The notes beneath the pieces were generated by a model that was not told the DNA's origin, did not search any database, and worked only from the letters and a program-made list of their open reading frames with translations. A program made the translations under genes and the position numbers. Of a stretch of 6,379 nucleotides of DNA, positions 1 through 6,332 are shown one piece after another. The first letter of the stretch is position 1; each line of letters begins with the position of its first letter. This stretch comes from Pseudomonadota bacterium (GTDB lineage Bacteria > Pseudomonadota > Gammaproteobacteria > Xanthomonadales > Xanthomonadaceae). Location of the stretch: contig JAEXRB010000366.1 of NCBI GenBank assembly GCA_023438325.1, forward strand, positions 1-6,379, written 5' to 3'.

Positions 1-13
1 TAACAGGCTTGGG

Positions 14-550
14 TTGAAAAAGGCCAGCCTGATCTCCTTGATGTGCGCCTGCCTGTTGGGCAGCTTCAGCGCCTCGCAGGCTGCCGACGCCCCTGCCGTG
101 AAATTTAGCGTGGAAACCCGCTCGACGAATGCGGTGTATGAGATCAACGGAGATGCGATTTCCGGCGAATACACGCATGTACTGAGGGGCAAGCACTCCG
201 TACTACTGGAGATCAGCGACACCGGCGTGGTTGCCGTCAAGCAGGCGGCAGGCGCTGCAACGACGATGATGATCAATTTCGCAGATGTCTCCAAAACGAT
301 GCGCGACTACCCCTACAGCGCCGAGGACTTCCCCGAAGCCCGAACCCTGCGCAACGACCTGCAAGGAAAGACGATCAGCCTGATGGACGCCTATCAGAAG
401 GGCGTGGGATGCCAGAGTGAGCTTGACGACATGATCAATGCTGCGGATGCAATGATGGATGCCTGTGTTCTCGACATGGATCCGCTAGGTTGTGCATTGG
501 CAGCGAACAGCCACAGCAAGGCGCGGAATGCACACCCCGAGTGTCAGTAG
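14..550 (+). CDS. Small exported protein of unknown family, four C-terminal cysteines
   Basis: I do not recognise this 178-residue protein. It opens with a clear Sec-type signal peptide: Lys2-Lys3, a hydrophobic core at about residues 4-18, and an A/S-rich region ending in SQA, with probable cleavage after Ala23. The mature part is acidic and mainly soluble, without further membrane segments. Four cysteines (about residues 133, 151, 160 and 177) lie in the last third, which would allow two disulfides in the periplasm; that is inference. The start is a TTG at 14-16, chosen because it places the signal peptide exactly at the N-terminus. A weak AGG lies about 7 bases upstream. The frame stays open to the window edge, so a start further upstream cannot be excluded. 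The gene converges on acnB and is followed by an intrinsic terminator. It looks slightly less GC-rich than the genes to its right. That it is a real gene is likely; its function is unknown. Confidence 0.72.
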   Translation: MKKASLISLMCACLLGSFSASQAADAPAVKFSVETRSTNAVYEINGDAISGEYTHVLRGKHSVLLEISDTGVVAVKQAAGAATTMMINFADVSKTMRDYPYSAEDFPEARTLRNDLQGKTISLMDAYQKGVGCQSELDDMINAADAMMDACVLDMDPLGCALAANSHSKARNAHPECQ

Positions 551-644
551 TACCAAAGACCGACAAAGGGGCATCAGGCCGAACTCGGGCAATTGGCCCA
601 CAAGAGCGGATCACCCGTTCCTGTCCCAATGGACTCATGAATGA

Positions 645-678
645 CGAAACCCGGCATCAAGCCGGGTTTCGCGTTTTT
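645..678 (+). terminator. Intrinsic terminator with perfect 11-bp stem
   Basis: The arms 645-655 (CGAAACCCGGC) and 661-671 (GCCGGGTTTCG) are exact reverse complements around a five-base loop, ATCAA. The right arm is followed by CG and five T residues (674-678). This is a classic plus-strand intrinsic terminator for the 14-550 gene, about 95 bases after its stop. It also lies 34 bases beyond the acnB stop on the other strand. There the stem would be followed by only a poor T tract, so action as a bidirectional terminator is possible but weaker. Confidence 0.88.
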
Positions 679-711
679 GAAACAATGTATTTGCAGCGAT
701 GAAACGGAGGC

Positions 712-3306
712 TTACGCCGTGACGGTATCCGCCACGTCGGTGTAATCCTTGATCTGATCGAAGTTCAGGTACTTGTAGATTTCCTCGCCATTGGCGTTGA
801 TCACGCCGATGTCGGCCATGTATTCGGCCTTCGAAGGAATACGCCCCAGACGCGAGCAGATGGCCGCAAGTTCCGCCGAACCCAAATACACGTTGGTGTT
901 CTTGCCCAGGCGATTCGGGAAATTGCGGGTGCTGGTGGAGAACACGGTGGCGCCTTCGCGTACCTGCGCCTGATTGCCCATGCAGAGCGAGCAGCCCGGC
1001 ATTTCGGTGCGTGCGCCGGCAGTGCCGAAGGTGCCGTAATGGCCTTCTTCGGTGAGCTGTTGTGCATCCATCTTGGTGGGCGGGGCGATCCAGAGCTTGC
1101 TTGGAATATCGCGCTTGCCTTCGAGCAGTTTCGCCGCAGCACGGAAGTGGCCGATATTGGTCATGCAGGAGCCGATGAATACTTCGTCGATCTGCGCGCC
1201 GGCCACGTCGGACAGGGTTTTCACGTCGTCCGGGTCATTCGGGCAGGCCACGATGGGTTCTTGCACATCGGCCAGGTCGATCTCGATGACGGCGGCGTAT
1301 TCGGCGTCGGCGTCCGGCTCCATCAGCTGCGGATCGGCCAGCCATGCTTCCATCTTCTTGATGCGGCGGGCGATGGAGCGCGCATCCTGGTAGCCGTTGG
1401 CGATCATCCACTTGAGCATCACGATGTTGCTGTTGATGTACTCGATGATCGGCTCCTTGTTGAGGCGCACGGTGCAACCGGCGGCGGAGCGCTCGGCCGA
1501 GGCATCGGACAACTCGAACGCCTGCTCCACCTTCAGATCCGGCAGGCCTTCGATTTCCAGAATGCGACCGGAGAAGATGTTTTTCTTGCCGGCCTTGGCC
1601 ACGGTCAGCAAACCCTGCTTGATGGCGTACAGCGGAATGGCATTGACCAGATCGCGCAAGGTCACGCCCGGCTGCAACGTGCCCTTGAAGCGCACCAGCA
1701 CGCTTTCAGGCATGTCGAGCGGCATCACGCCGGTGGCCGCGGCAAATGCCACCAAACCCGAGCCTGCGGGGAAGGAAATGCCGATCGGGAAACGGGTATG
1801 CGAATCGCCACCGGTGCCGACGGTATCGGGCAGCAGCATGCGGTTGAGCCAGCTGTGGATCACGCCATCGCCGGGGCGCAGCGAGATGCCGCCACGGGTG
1901 GAAATGAACTCCGGCAGGGTGTGATGGGTTTTCACGTCCACCGGCTTGGGATAGGCGGCGGTGTGGCAGAACGACTGCATGACCAGATCGGCGCTGAAAC
2001 CCAGACACGCCAGATCCTTCAATTCGTCACGCGTCATCGGGCCGGTGGTGTCCTGCGAACCCACCGAGGTCATCTTCGGCTCGCAATAGGTGCCCGGACG
2101 CACGCCCTGGCCTTCCGGCAAGCCGCAGGCGCGGCCCACCATCTTCTGCGCCAGCGAATAGCCCTTGCCGCTATCGGCAGGCTGTTGCGGCTGGCGGAAA
2201 AGATCCGTCGGCGCCAGCTTGAGCGCTTCACGCGCCTTGGCGGTGAGGCCGCGACCAATGATCAGTGGAATGCGGCCACCGGCGCGTACTTCGTCGAACA
2301 ACACGTCGGATTTGACTTGGAACTCGGCAATCACTTCACCATTCTTGATGGCCTTGCCCGCGTACGGTTGCAGTTCGACCACGTCGCCGTGATTCATCTG
2401 CGACACGTCCAGCTCGATCGGCAACGCGCCGGCGTCTTCCATGGTGTTGTAGAAAATCGGGGCGATCTTGCCACCCAGACACACGCCACCGAAGCGCTTG
2501 TTCGGAATGAAGGGAATGTCATCGCCGGTGAACCACAGCACCGAGTTGGTAGCCGACTTGCGCGAGGAACCGGTGCCGACCACATCGCCGACATAGGCAA
2601 CCAGGTGGCCCTTGTCCTTCAGCGAGAGGATTTCCTGGATCGGCCCGCGCTTGCCGTCTTCTTCGGGCACGAAAGGCGCGTCGGGGCGCTTGTTCTTCAG
2701 CATCGCCAGCGCATGCATCGGGATGTCCGGGCGCGTGGTGGCATCCGGCGCCGGCGAAAGATCATCGGTATTGGTTTCACCCGGCACCTTGAACACGGTG
2801 ATGGTCAGCGACTCGGGCACTTCCGGCTTGCTGGTGAACCATTCGGCATTGGCCCAGCTTTCCAGCACGGCACGGGCATGCGCATTGCCGGCTTCGGCCT
2901 TTTCCTGCACGTCGTGGAAGGCATCGAACACCAGCAAGGTGTGCTTGAGGCCTTCCGCCGCAATGGCACCAACGGCCGCGTCATCCAGAAGCTCGATAAG
3001 CGGCGCAACGTTGTAGCCACCCAGCATCGTGCCAAGCAATTCGGTCGCCTTCTCACGCGGGATCAGTGCATTGATTTCCTTGCCGAAGGCGATGGCGGCG
3101 AGGTAGCTGGCCTTGACCATCGCCGCATCATCCACGCCGGCGGGCACGCGGTTCGTGATGAGATCAAGAAGAAAGGTTTCCGTGCCGGCTGGAGGCGACT
3201 TCAACAGTTCGATGACGTCGGCCGTCTGACTGGCAGAAAGCGGAAGCGGAGGAATGCCGAGCGCGGCGCGTTCGGCGACATGTTGGCGGTAACTTTCCAG
3301 GAACAT
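712..3306 (-). CDS. acnB: Aconitate hydratase B (bifunctional aconitase / 2-methylisocitrate dehydratase)
   Basis: This is cytoplasmic aconitase B, which interconverts citrate and isocitrate via cis-aconitate in the TCA cycle; the family can also act on 2-methylisocitrate. The 864 residues match the usual AcnB length (about 865). The domain order is typical of AcnB: an N-terminal HEAT-like region (about 1-160), the swivel domain moved to the front (about 165-380, with GTGSSRKSATNS at 244-255), then the catalytic domains. Visible signatures are GSQDTTGPMTRDEL (416-429), GTGGDSHTRFPIG (497-509) and STSTRNFPNR near residue 790. The three [4Fe-4S] ligands are Cys714 (in FIGSCMTN) and Cys772 and Cys775 (in MPGCSLCMG). 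The ATG at 3306 is preceded by GAGAG at 3312-3316, five bases away. The vapC stop is only 31 bp upstream, and I see no convincing dedicated promoter in that gap. Apo-AcnB is known to bind mRNA in other bacteria; nothing here tests that. The gene looks intact. Confidence 0.97.
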   Translation of the reverse strand: MFLESYRQHVAERAALGIPPLPLSASQTADVIELLKSPPAGTETFLLDLITNRVPAGVDDAAMVKASYLAAIAFGKEINALIPREKATELLGTMLGGYNVAPLIELLDDAAVGAIAAEGLKHTLLVFDAFHDVQEKAEAGNAHARAVLESWANAEWFTSKPEVPESLTITVFKVPGETNTDDLSPAPDATTRPDIPMHALAMLKNKRPDAPFVPEEDGKRGPIQEILSLKDKGHLVAYVGDVVGTGSSRKSATNSVLWFTGDDIPFIPNKRFGGVCLGGKIAPIFYNTMEDAGALPIELDVSQMNHGDVVELQPYAGKAIKNGEVIAEFQVKSDVLFDEVRAGGRIPLIIGRGLTAKAREALKLAPTDLFRQPQQPADSGKGYSLAQKMVGRACGLPEGQGVRPGTYCEPKMTSVGSQDTTGPMTRDELKDLACLGFSADLVMQSFCHTAAYPKPVDVKTHHTLPEFISTRGGISLRPGDGVIHSWLNRMLLPDTVGTGGDSHTRFPIGISFPAGSGLVAFAAATGVMPLDMPESVLVRFKGTLQPGVTLRDLVNAIPLYAIKQGLLTVAKAGKKNIFSGRILEIEGLPDLKVEQAFELSDASAERSAAGCTVRLNKEPIIEYINSNIVMLKWMIANGYQDARSIARRIKKMEAWLADPQLMEPDADAEYAAVIEIDLADVQEPIVACPNDPDDVKTLSDVAGAQIDEVFIGSCMTNIGHFRAAAKLLEGKRDIPSKLWIAPPTKMDAQQLTEEGHYGTFGTAGARTEMPGCSLCMGNQAQVREGATVFSTSTRNFPNRLGKNTNVYLGSAELAAICSRLGRIPSKAEYMADIGVINANGEEIYKYLNFDQIKDYTDVADTVTA

Positions 3307-3337
3307 GGTGTCTCTCGATGCGGGGTGGGTGGATGGG

Positions 3338-3745
3338 TCAGTTGACGGGTCTGGGAACGATGAGCTTCAAGCCCTTGAAGTAATCGCGATAAAAGGTGTC
3401 ATCGCGCGTGATCAAACCGTCGCACTGCATCAGGGCATGTGCGCCGATCAGGAAATCGGGAATGGTGCGTGCATGACCGCTGCCACGCTGGCGATAGCGG
3501 CGCTGCATCTCGCCGGCACGCAACGCGGATTTGGCTTCCAGCGGATCGAAGCGGATGCTCATTTCCTCGAGCGCACTCAAGGCTTCGGAACCATCCCGCA
3601 AGGCAGTGCAGATTTCCGCCAGCACCACATCGCAGATCACCACCGGCCCCACGCTCAATGACTGACGCAGGCAGACTTCGGCAGCATCGGCTTCCGGTCC
3701 GTCGGCCAACAGGTCGAGCAACACGGAGGAATCGATGGCGATCAC
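3338..3745 (-). CDS. vapC: VapC-like PIN-domain toxin (ribonuclease)
   Basis: This 135-residue protein has the length and layout of a PIN-domain toxin, the VapC family of metal-dependent ribonucleases held inactive by a cognate VapB antitoxin. The acidic active-site residues are in place: Asp5 in MIAIDSS, Glu44 in LAEICTAL, Asp97 in IPDFLIGAHA, and Asp115 in the LITRDD motif. The start is GTG at 3743-3745. The same frame meets the stop TGA at 3755-3757 just upstream, so no earlier start is possible, and a TGAGG Shine-Dalgarno precedes the GTG by 7 bases. It lies 9 bp after the antitoxin gene and 31 bp before acnB, so co-transcription with both is probable. All catalytic residues are present, so the toxin appears functional. 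The RNA target (tRNA, rRNA or mRNA) cannot be read from the sequence. Confidence 0.92.
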   Translation of the reverse strand: MIAIDSSVLLDLLADGPEADAAEVCLRQSLSVGPVVICDVVLAEICTALRDGSEALSALEEMSIRFDPLEAKSALRAGEMQRRYRQRGSGHARTIPDFLIGAHALMQCDGLITRDDTFYRDYFKGLKLIVPRPVN

Positions 3746-3752
3746 GCGTTGG

Positions 3753-3757
3753 CCTCA
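3753..3757 (-). promoter_or_regulatory. vapC ribosome binding site overlapping the vapB stop
   Basis: On the minus strand TGAGG occupies 3757-3753 and is followed by 7 bases and the GTG start of vapC. The TGA of this motif is also the stop codon of vapB. Ribosomes finishing the antitoxin are therefore placed directly on the toxin start, which suggests translational coupling and an antitoxin-first order. The site also supports the choice of the GTG start. Confidence 0.75.
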
Positions 3758-4000
3758 CATTTCCAGCAGATCGCCGGGAGCGCGACCGCGAATCGCACGC
3801 ATCGCCTCGTCGGTGTTGGAAAAGCCATCCAGCTTGAACCGGCCACGGACCCGCGAGATCGCATCGTCGACGTTCTTGCGCAGAATGATTCGTCCGCCCT
3901 CGACTTCGATCTTCAGCACGCTGCCCTTGGTCAGGCCCAGCGCGTCACGCACGGCCTTGGGCAAGGTGATCTGCCCACGCTCGGCAACGGTGACCTCCAT
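3755..4000 (-). CDS. vapB: VapB-like antitoxin, AbrB/SpoVT (MazE-type) DNA-binding fold
   Basis: This 81-residue protein is the expected partner of the PIN toxin. Residues 1-42 form a swapped-hairpin AbrB/SpoVT domain: MEVTVAERGQITLPKAVRDALGL, then GSVLKIEVEGGRIILRK. Such domains dimerise, bind the operator of their own operon and repress it. Residues 43-81 are the likely toxin-neutralising tail, containing RGRFKLDGFSNTDEAMRAIRGR. The frame is open upstream to 4213, but the ATG at 3998-4000 is clearly the start: a GGAG lies 7 bases before it, a TATAAT promoter element lies about 30 bases before it, and the family domain begins right there. The longer version would run through the promoter. 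The gene overlaps no neighbour and ends 9 bp before vapC. Autoregulation through the repeats at 4029-4070 is inferred. Confidence 0.92.
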   Translation of the reverse strand: MEVTVAERGQITLPKAVRDALGLTKGSVLKIEVEGGRIILRKNVDDAISRVRGRFKLDGFSNTDEAMRAIRGRAPGDLLEM

Positions 4001-4007
4001 GACGCCA

Positions 4008-4011
4008 CTCC
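4008..4011 (-). promoter_or_regulatory. vapB ribosome binding site
   Basis: GGAG at 4011-4008 on the minus strand stands 7 bases before the ATG at 4000. It decides for the 81-residue antitoxin over the longer open frame reaching 4213. Confidence 0.75.
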
Positions 4012-4028
4012 GACAGGAAAAATCGGAA

Positions 4029-4070
4029 TGAATTATACATACTTTCTTGTGCATACCATGACTGGCATAC
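4029..4070 (-). repeat. Three direct repeats GTATG(C/T) at exact 14-bp period (likely operator)
   Basis: Reading the minus strand, GTATGC begins at 4070, GTATGC at 4056 and GTATGT at 4042, giving two intervals of exactly 14 bases. No further copy is found one step either side. The third copy runs into the TATAAT. The first two can also be read as an imperfect dyad (GTATGCCA, four bases, TGGTATGC; 6 of 8 positions symmetric), so the protein may see either a direct or an inverted arrangement. The position over the promoter of an AbrB-type antitoxin gene suggests the autoregulatory operator; that role is inferred. Confidence 0.55.
4032..4037 (-). promoter_or_regulatory. Consensus -10 element of the vapBC(-acnB) promoter
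   Basis: A perfect TATAAT reads on the minus strand from 4037 to 4032. Transcription would begin near 4025, giving a leader of about 25 bases before vapB. No good -35 hexamer exists at a 16-18 base spacing (CATGGT at the 17-base position), so the promoter may be intrinsically weak or depend on a bound protein. The element lies inside the third copy of a direct repeat, so a repressor bound there would block polymerase. It is the best candidate promoter for vapB, vapC and possibly acnB. Confidence 0.65.
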
Positions 4071-4250
4071 AACCAATGAGTGCGGGGTATTACCCGTTCA
4101 ACGCCAACGATGGCGAGCTGAAACGAGCAATTCTGCCTTGCGGCACTGCACCAGCCGCGCCTGTTCGCGAAAGACACAGCCACCCGGGCCATCAACGCGT
4201 CCAGCAGCAGCACAACCTCAAAACTCCCGCTGCGGAAGCCTCATCGGTGA
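4071..4250. other. Intergenic stretch between the carotenoid-oxygenase operon and vapBC
   Basis: I see no credible gene in these 180 bases. Open frames crossing it lack family signals and ribosome binding sites. It holds two short perfect hairpins without a T run, CGCCA/TGGCG around ACGA at 4102-4115 and TGCC/GGCA around TTGC at 4134-4145, plus the weak terminator candidate at 4220-4238. Readthrough from the oxygenase operon into vapBC therefore cannot be excluded. Confidence 0.5.
4220..4238 (-). terminator. Weak intrinsic terminator candidate after the carotenoid-oxygenase gene
   Basis: On the minus strand CTTCC (4238-4234), loop GCAGC and GGGAG (4228-4224) can pair with one G-U wobble. Four T residues follow (4223-4220). 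It starts 12 bases after the oxygenase stop, which is the right place, but the stem is short and the T run interrupted. Confidence 0.35.
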
Positions 4251-5762
4251 TCACGCCATGACGAAGCTGCCGTGAAATCCCAACGGCAGCCATTGGGGGA
4301 GAAAGGCGCGGCAGCGTGGGCCATCCGCGATGCGGGCGGCGTCGAACACCGACAGGCACAGGCGGCGGCTTGGCAGGTGCAATGCCGTGCCGACAAGCCA
4401 GCCTCGGTCACGCGGCGCATCGGGTGTACGCGGTACGAACAGGTGCTCCTCCACCAGCCAGTCCGAACCGTAGACGAAACGGTCCACGCGATCGCGGCGC
4501 GCATCCCACGCCAGCACGCTGTCCAGATACGGCGCACGCAGATCGCTGCGCGCAGTGAACCAGCAGCGACCGCCTGAATCGTGGTGGCGTGTGTCCCAGA
4601 CCGGGAACTCGGTGCGATCCGGCCCAGCCTGCGACAATCGCGCTTCGCCTGCGTCCAGCGGCAGTTCGATCCGCGCCAGTGGTCCGCTGGCTGGCAAGGG
4701 GCGTGCTTCACCGCGCATCGGTGCGCTCAGACTGTCGATCAGCGCCGCACCGTCGGCGTGCCAGCAAGCATGCAACGCGATGCAGTCAGCCTCTTCATGC
4801 GCATCGGTGTGGTGAAAGGCCAGGCCCGCCGGCAGGTGATACCGGCGCGGGCGGTCAAGCGCATCCTTGGCGACGACAATGACTTCGCAGCCAGCCTCCG
4901 GCGTCCAGTGCATGCGCTCGAAGAACGCACCATCCGCCTCGGGCCGGTACAGCCACGGCGCCAGCACGAACACCAGATGACGGCGAGTCTGCACGAAGCT
5001 GTGCAGGTAACCCCGCTTCTCCAGCGTGATCGGGGCAACGGTGGCGTGTTCGCCAGCCGCATCGATGCGCCAGACCAGCAGCGTCGGCGTGGGCGCATAG
5101 GCCGCCAATCCGACGTTCCACAGACTGCCATCGACGTCGCGCAGCGGATGGGCGGAAAACGGCAAACCGGCGAATTCCGCGTTGCCCCACTGGCGTGGAC
5201 CGCGTGCGTGCAATGTTTCGGCATCGAGCTCCCAAGCCGAGCCACCTTCCCACAAGGCGTACATGCGGCCCGCGTGATGCAGCACGGATGTGTTGGCGAC
5301 ATTGAGATCATCGTTGCCGTGCACCGCTTCGGCATCGTCGATGACGGTACCGGCTGTCGTTCGCAGGAACCGCCCGGCAGCCTGCTCGGCCACGAATTTG
5401 GGCGTAGCGACCATGCGCGCGCGATGCGTCAGCGCACCATCGCGCAACCGCCACGCCTGCACCAGGCCGTCGCCGTCGAACCAGTGTCGATAGCGCTGGC
5501 CGGCGCGCTCGAAACGTGCCGAGCCGTTGCGATAGAGCGTGCCGGAAATCCCCGCCGGCGGCCTGCCTTCCCAGCGTAGCGTGCGTTCGGCCAGCGCCTC
5601 GCCGTCGAAACCCTGCCAACCGAGCAGCCAGTCGTGACCGGCCAGTGCGGCATGGAACGCTTCGTGCAATGGATCGCATTCCGCCGCACGCAGCAGGCCC
5701 GCGGGAACCAGCCCGGCAGAGGCCGTTGCCAGCAGCCCGCGAAGCACGTCACGACGGCGCAT
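4251..5762 (-). CDS. Carotenoid-cleavage-oxygenase family protein with twin-arginine signal
   Basis: The 503 residues carry the marks of the carotenoid/stilbene cleavage oxygenase family: non-haem Fe(II) enzymes that split a C=C bond with O2 inside a seven-bladed propeller. The four iron-ligand histidines appear intact: His205 (SAHP), His254 (LHSF), His317 (FHHTDAHEE) and His497 (GFHG). GTLYRNG (74-80), HWFDGDGL (93-100) and EEHLFVPR (438-445), with its second-shell Glu, also match. Residues 1-28 look like a Tat signal: RRRDVLRG, then a mild hydrophobic stretch ending LLRAA, so a folded, iron-loaded enzyme in the periplasm is inferred. The ATG at 5762 shares one base with the stop of the DUF2141 gene (TGATG). 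A GGAG at 5774-5771 lies 8 bases upstream. The frame is open as far as 6236, but only this start gives the signal and the coupling. The substrate (carotenoid, apocarotenoid or stilbene-like aromatic) cannot be decided, and no carotenoid synthesis genes are visible here. Confidence 0.9.
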   Translation of the reverse strand: MRRRDVLRGLLATASAGLVPAGLLRAAECDPLHEAFHAALAGHDWLLGWQGFDGEALAERTLRWEGRPPAGISGTLYRNGSARFERAGQRYRHWFDGDGLVQAWRLRDGALTHRARMVATPKFVAEQAAGRFLRTTAGTVIDDAEAVHGNDDLNVANTSVLHHAGRMYALWEGGSAWELDAETLHARGPRQWGNAEFAGLPFSAHPLRDVDGSLWNVGLAAYAPTPTLLVWRIDAAGEHATVAPITLEKRGYLHSFVQTRRHLVFVLAPWLYRPEADGAFFERMHWTPEAGCEVIVVAKDALDRPRRYHLPAGLAFHHTDAHEEADCIALHACWHADGAALIDSLSAPMRGEARPLPASGPLARIELPLDAGEARLSQAGPDRTEFPVWDTRHHDSGGRCWFTARSDLRAPYLDSVLAWDARRDRVDRFVYGSDWLVEEHLFVPRTPDAPRDRGWLVGTALHLPSRRLCLSVFDAARIADGPRCRAFLPQWLPLGFHGSFVMA

Positions 5763-6181
5763 CAACGCATCTCCACCACGATGCCGACTCCCTCCTCCGG
5801 CACCCCGAACGCGACTTCCTCGAACTTTGCCCGACGCATGAGTCTCGGATTGTTGCTGAAGCCGTAGCCCTCGCGCGGGATGCCGAGCAGATTGGTATCG
5901 AGCTTGCCGTTGTCGTTCTCGTCGTGCAGCACCAGCACGCCGTAGCGACCCGGCACCAGATCGGCGAAGCGCAGCTCGATCGCGCCCTCGGTGGCGGCAA
6001 TCTTCTGCGCGGCGTGCGAGCGGGCGCGGCCTTCCCAGCCGTCCTCGGAGTCGTACAGCGCCACCAACACATGACCGTTGGCGCTGGCGACGCCGCTGAG
6101 GCGGACATCGAGATCGGCAGCCATCGCCGACGCGACACCCAGACAGGACAGGACGAACAAACACAACGCATGACGCTTCAT
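5762..6181 (-). CDS. Secreted DUF2141-domain protein
   Basis: This 139-residue protein has a Sec signal peptide (Lys2, Arg3, hydrophobic core about 5-18, cleavage after the Ala-Met-Ala at 19-21) followed by a single DUF2141 domain of unknown function. The family signature is the stretch at 83-113: LVLHDENDNGKLDTN, then GIPREGYGFSNNPR. The segment DENDNGKLD (87-95) resembles a calcium-binding loop, and the fold is probably a small beta sandwich; both points are inference. Start: ATG at 6181 with GAGGA at 6193-6189, 7 bases upstream. The frame is open to 6373, but the extension precedes the signal peptide and has no ribosome site. It is the first gene of a two-gene operon with the carotenoid oxygenase, overlapping by one base. 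A role as an exported accessory or ligand-binding partner of the oxygenase is suggested by this context only. Confidence 0.9.
   Translation of the reverse strand: MKRHALCLFVLSCLGVASAMAADLDVRLSGVASANGHVLVALYDSEDGWEGRARSHAAQKIAATEGAIELRFADLVPGRYGVLVLHDENDNGKLDTNLLGIPREGYGFSNNPRLMRRAKFEEVAFGVPEEGVGIVVEMR
5771..5774 (-). promoter_or_regulatory. Ribosome binding site of the oxygenase gene, inside the DUF2141 gene
   Basis: GGAG at 5774-5771 on the minus strand stands 8 bases before the ATG at 5762 and lies within the last codons of the DUF2141 gene. It supports the short start (MRRRDVL) and translational coupling of the two genes. Confidence 0.65.
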
Positions 6182-6188
6182 GGCGGAA

Positions 6189-6193
6189 TCCTC
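6189..6193 (-). promoter_or_regulatory. Ribosome binding site of the DUF2141 gene
   Basis: GAGGA at 6193-6189 on the minus strand, 7 bases before the ATG at 6181, decides for the start that places the signal peptide at the N-terminus. Confidence 0.7.
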
Positions 6194-6203
6194 GTGCAGT
6201 AGC

Positions 6204-6211
6204 GGGGGGGG
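6204..6211 (-). repeat. Eight-base C/G homopolymer in the operon leader
   Basis: Eight consecutive G on the plus strand (C on the coding strand) lie 22 bases before the DUF2141 start, just upstream of the ribosome binding site. Tracts of this kind can vary in length by slippage and are also a common sequencing-error site. Being outside the coding region, a length change would not shift a frame but could alter leader length or promoter spacing. Confidence 0.6.
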
Positions 6212-6332
6212 AGCCAGTGTCGCGGTGCCGCGCCATGCGATCAGGTGCCCGCCGTCACCGCAGCGGGTGCCGAAAGTCACCTTGTGCGGCCAGCACGGCT
6301 CCGCCATGCCCGGGCGCGCATACACTCCCGCC

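Noticed and set aside
490..702. Small plus-strand frame of 70 codons overlapping the end of the first gene
   Set aside because: It runs through the terminator hairpin and shows no domain or ribosome site; it is a shadow of the 14-550 gene.
1039..3345. Plus-strand open frame of 768 codons antisense to acnB
   Set aside because: It is a mirror of the codon bias of a GC-rich gene: very rich in His, Arg, Gly and Ala, with no family motif and no ribosome site. acnB on the other strand has full-length family matches.
4102..4145. Two short perfect hairpins as an oxygenase terminator or small RNA
   Set aside because: The stems are only 4-5 bp with no T run on either strand; such hairpins are expected by chance in GC-rich DNA.
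4001..4213. N-terminal extension of VapB to 152 residues
   Set aside because: It would translate through the TATAAT promoter and the ribosome binding site. The AbrB domain begins at the ATG at 4000.
4581..5579. Plus-strand frame of 332 codons antisense to the carotenoid oxygenase
   Set aside because: It is rich in Arg, Gln and His without motifs, as expected for the complement of the true gene, whose iron ligands and family blocks are all in place.
5763..6236. Longer start giving a 661-residue version of the carotenoid oxygenase
   Set aside because: The extra 158 residues are low-complexity, Arg-rich reading of the DUF2141 gene in another frame. The short start has a ribosome site, a Tat signal and a stop/start overlap.
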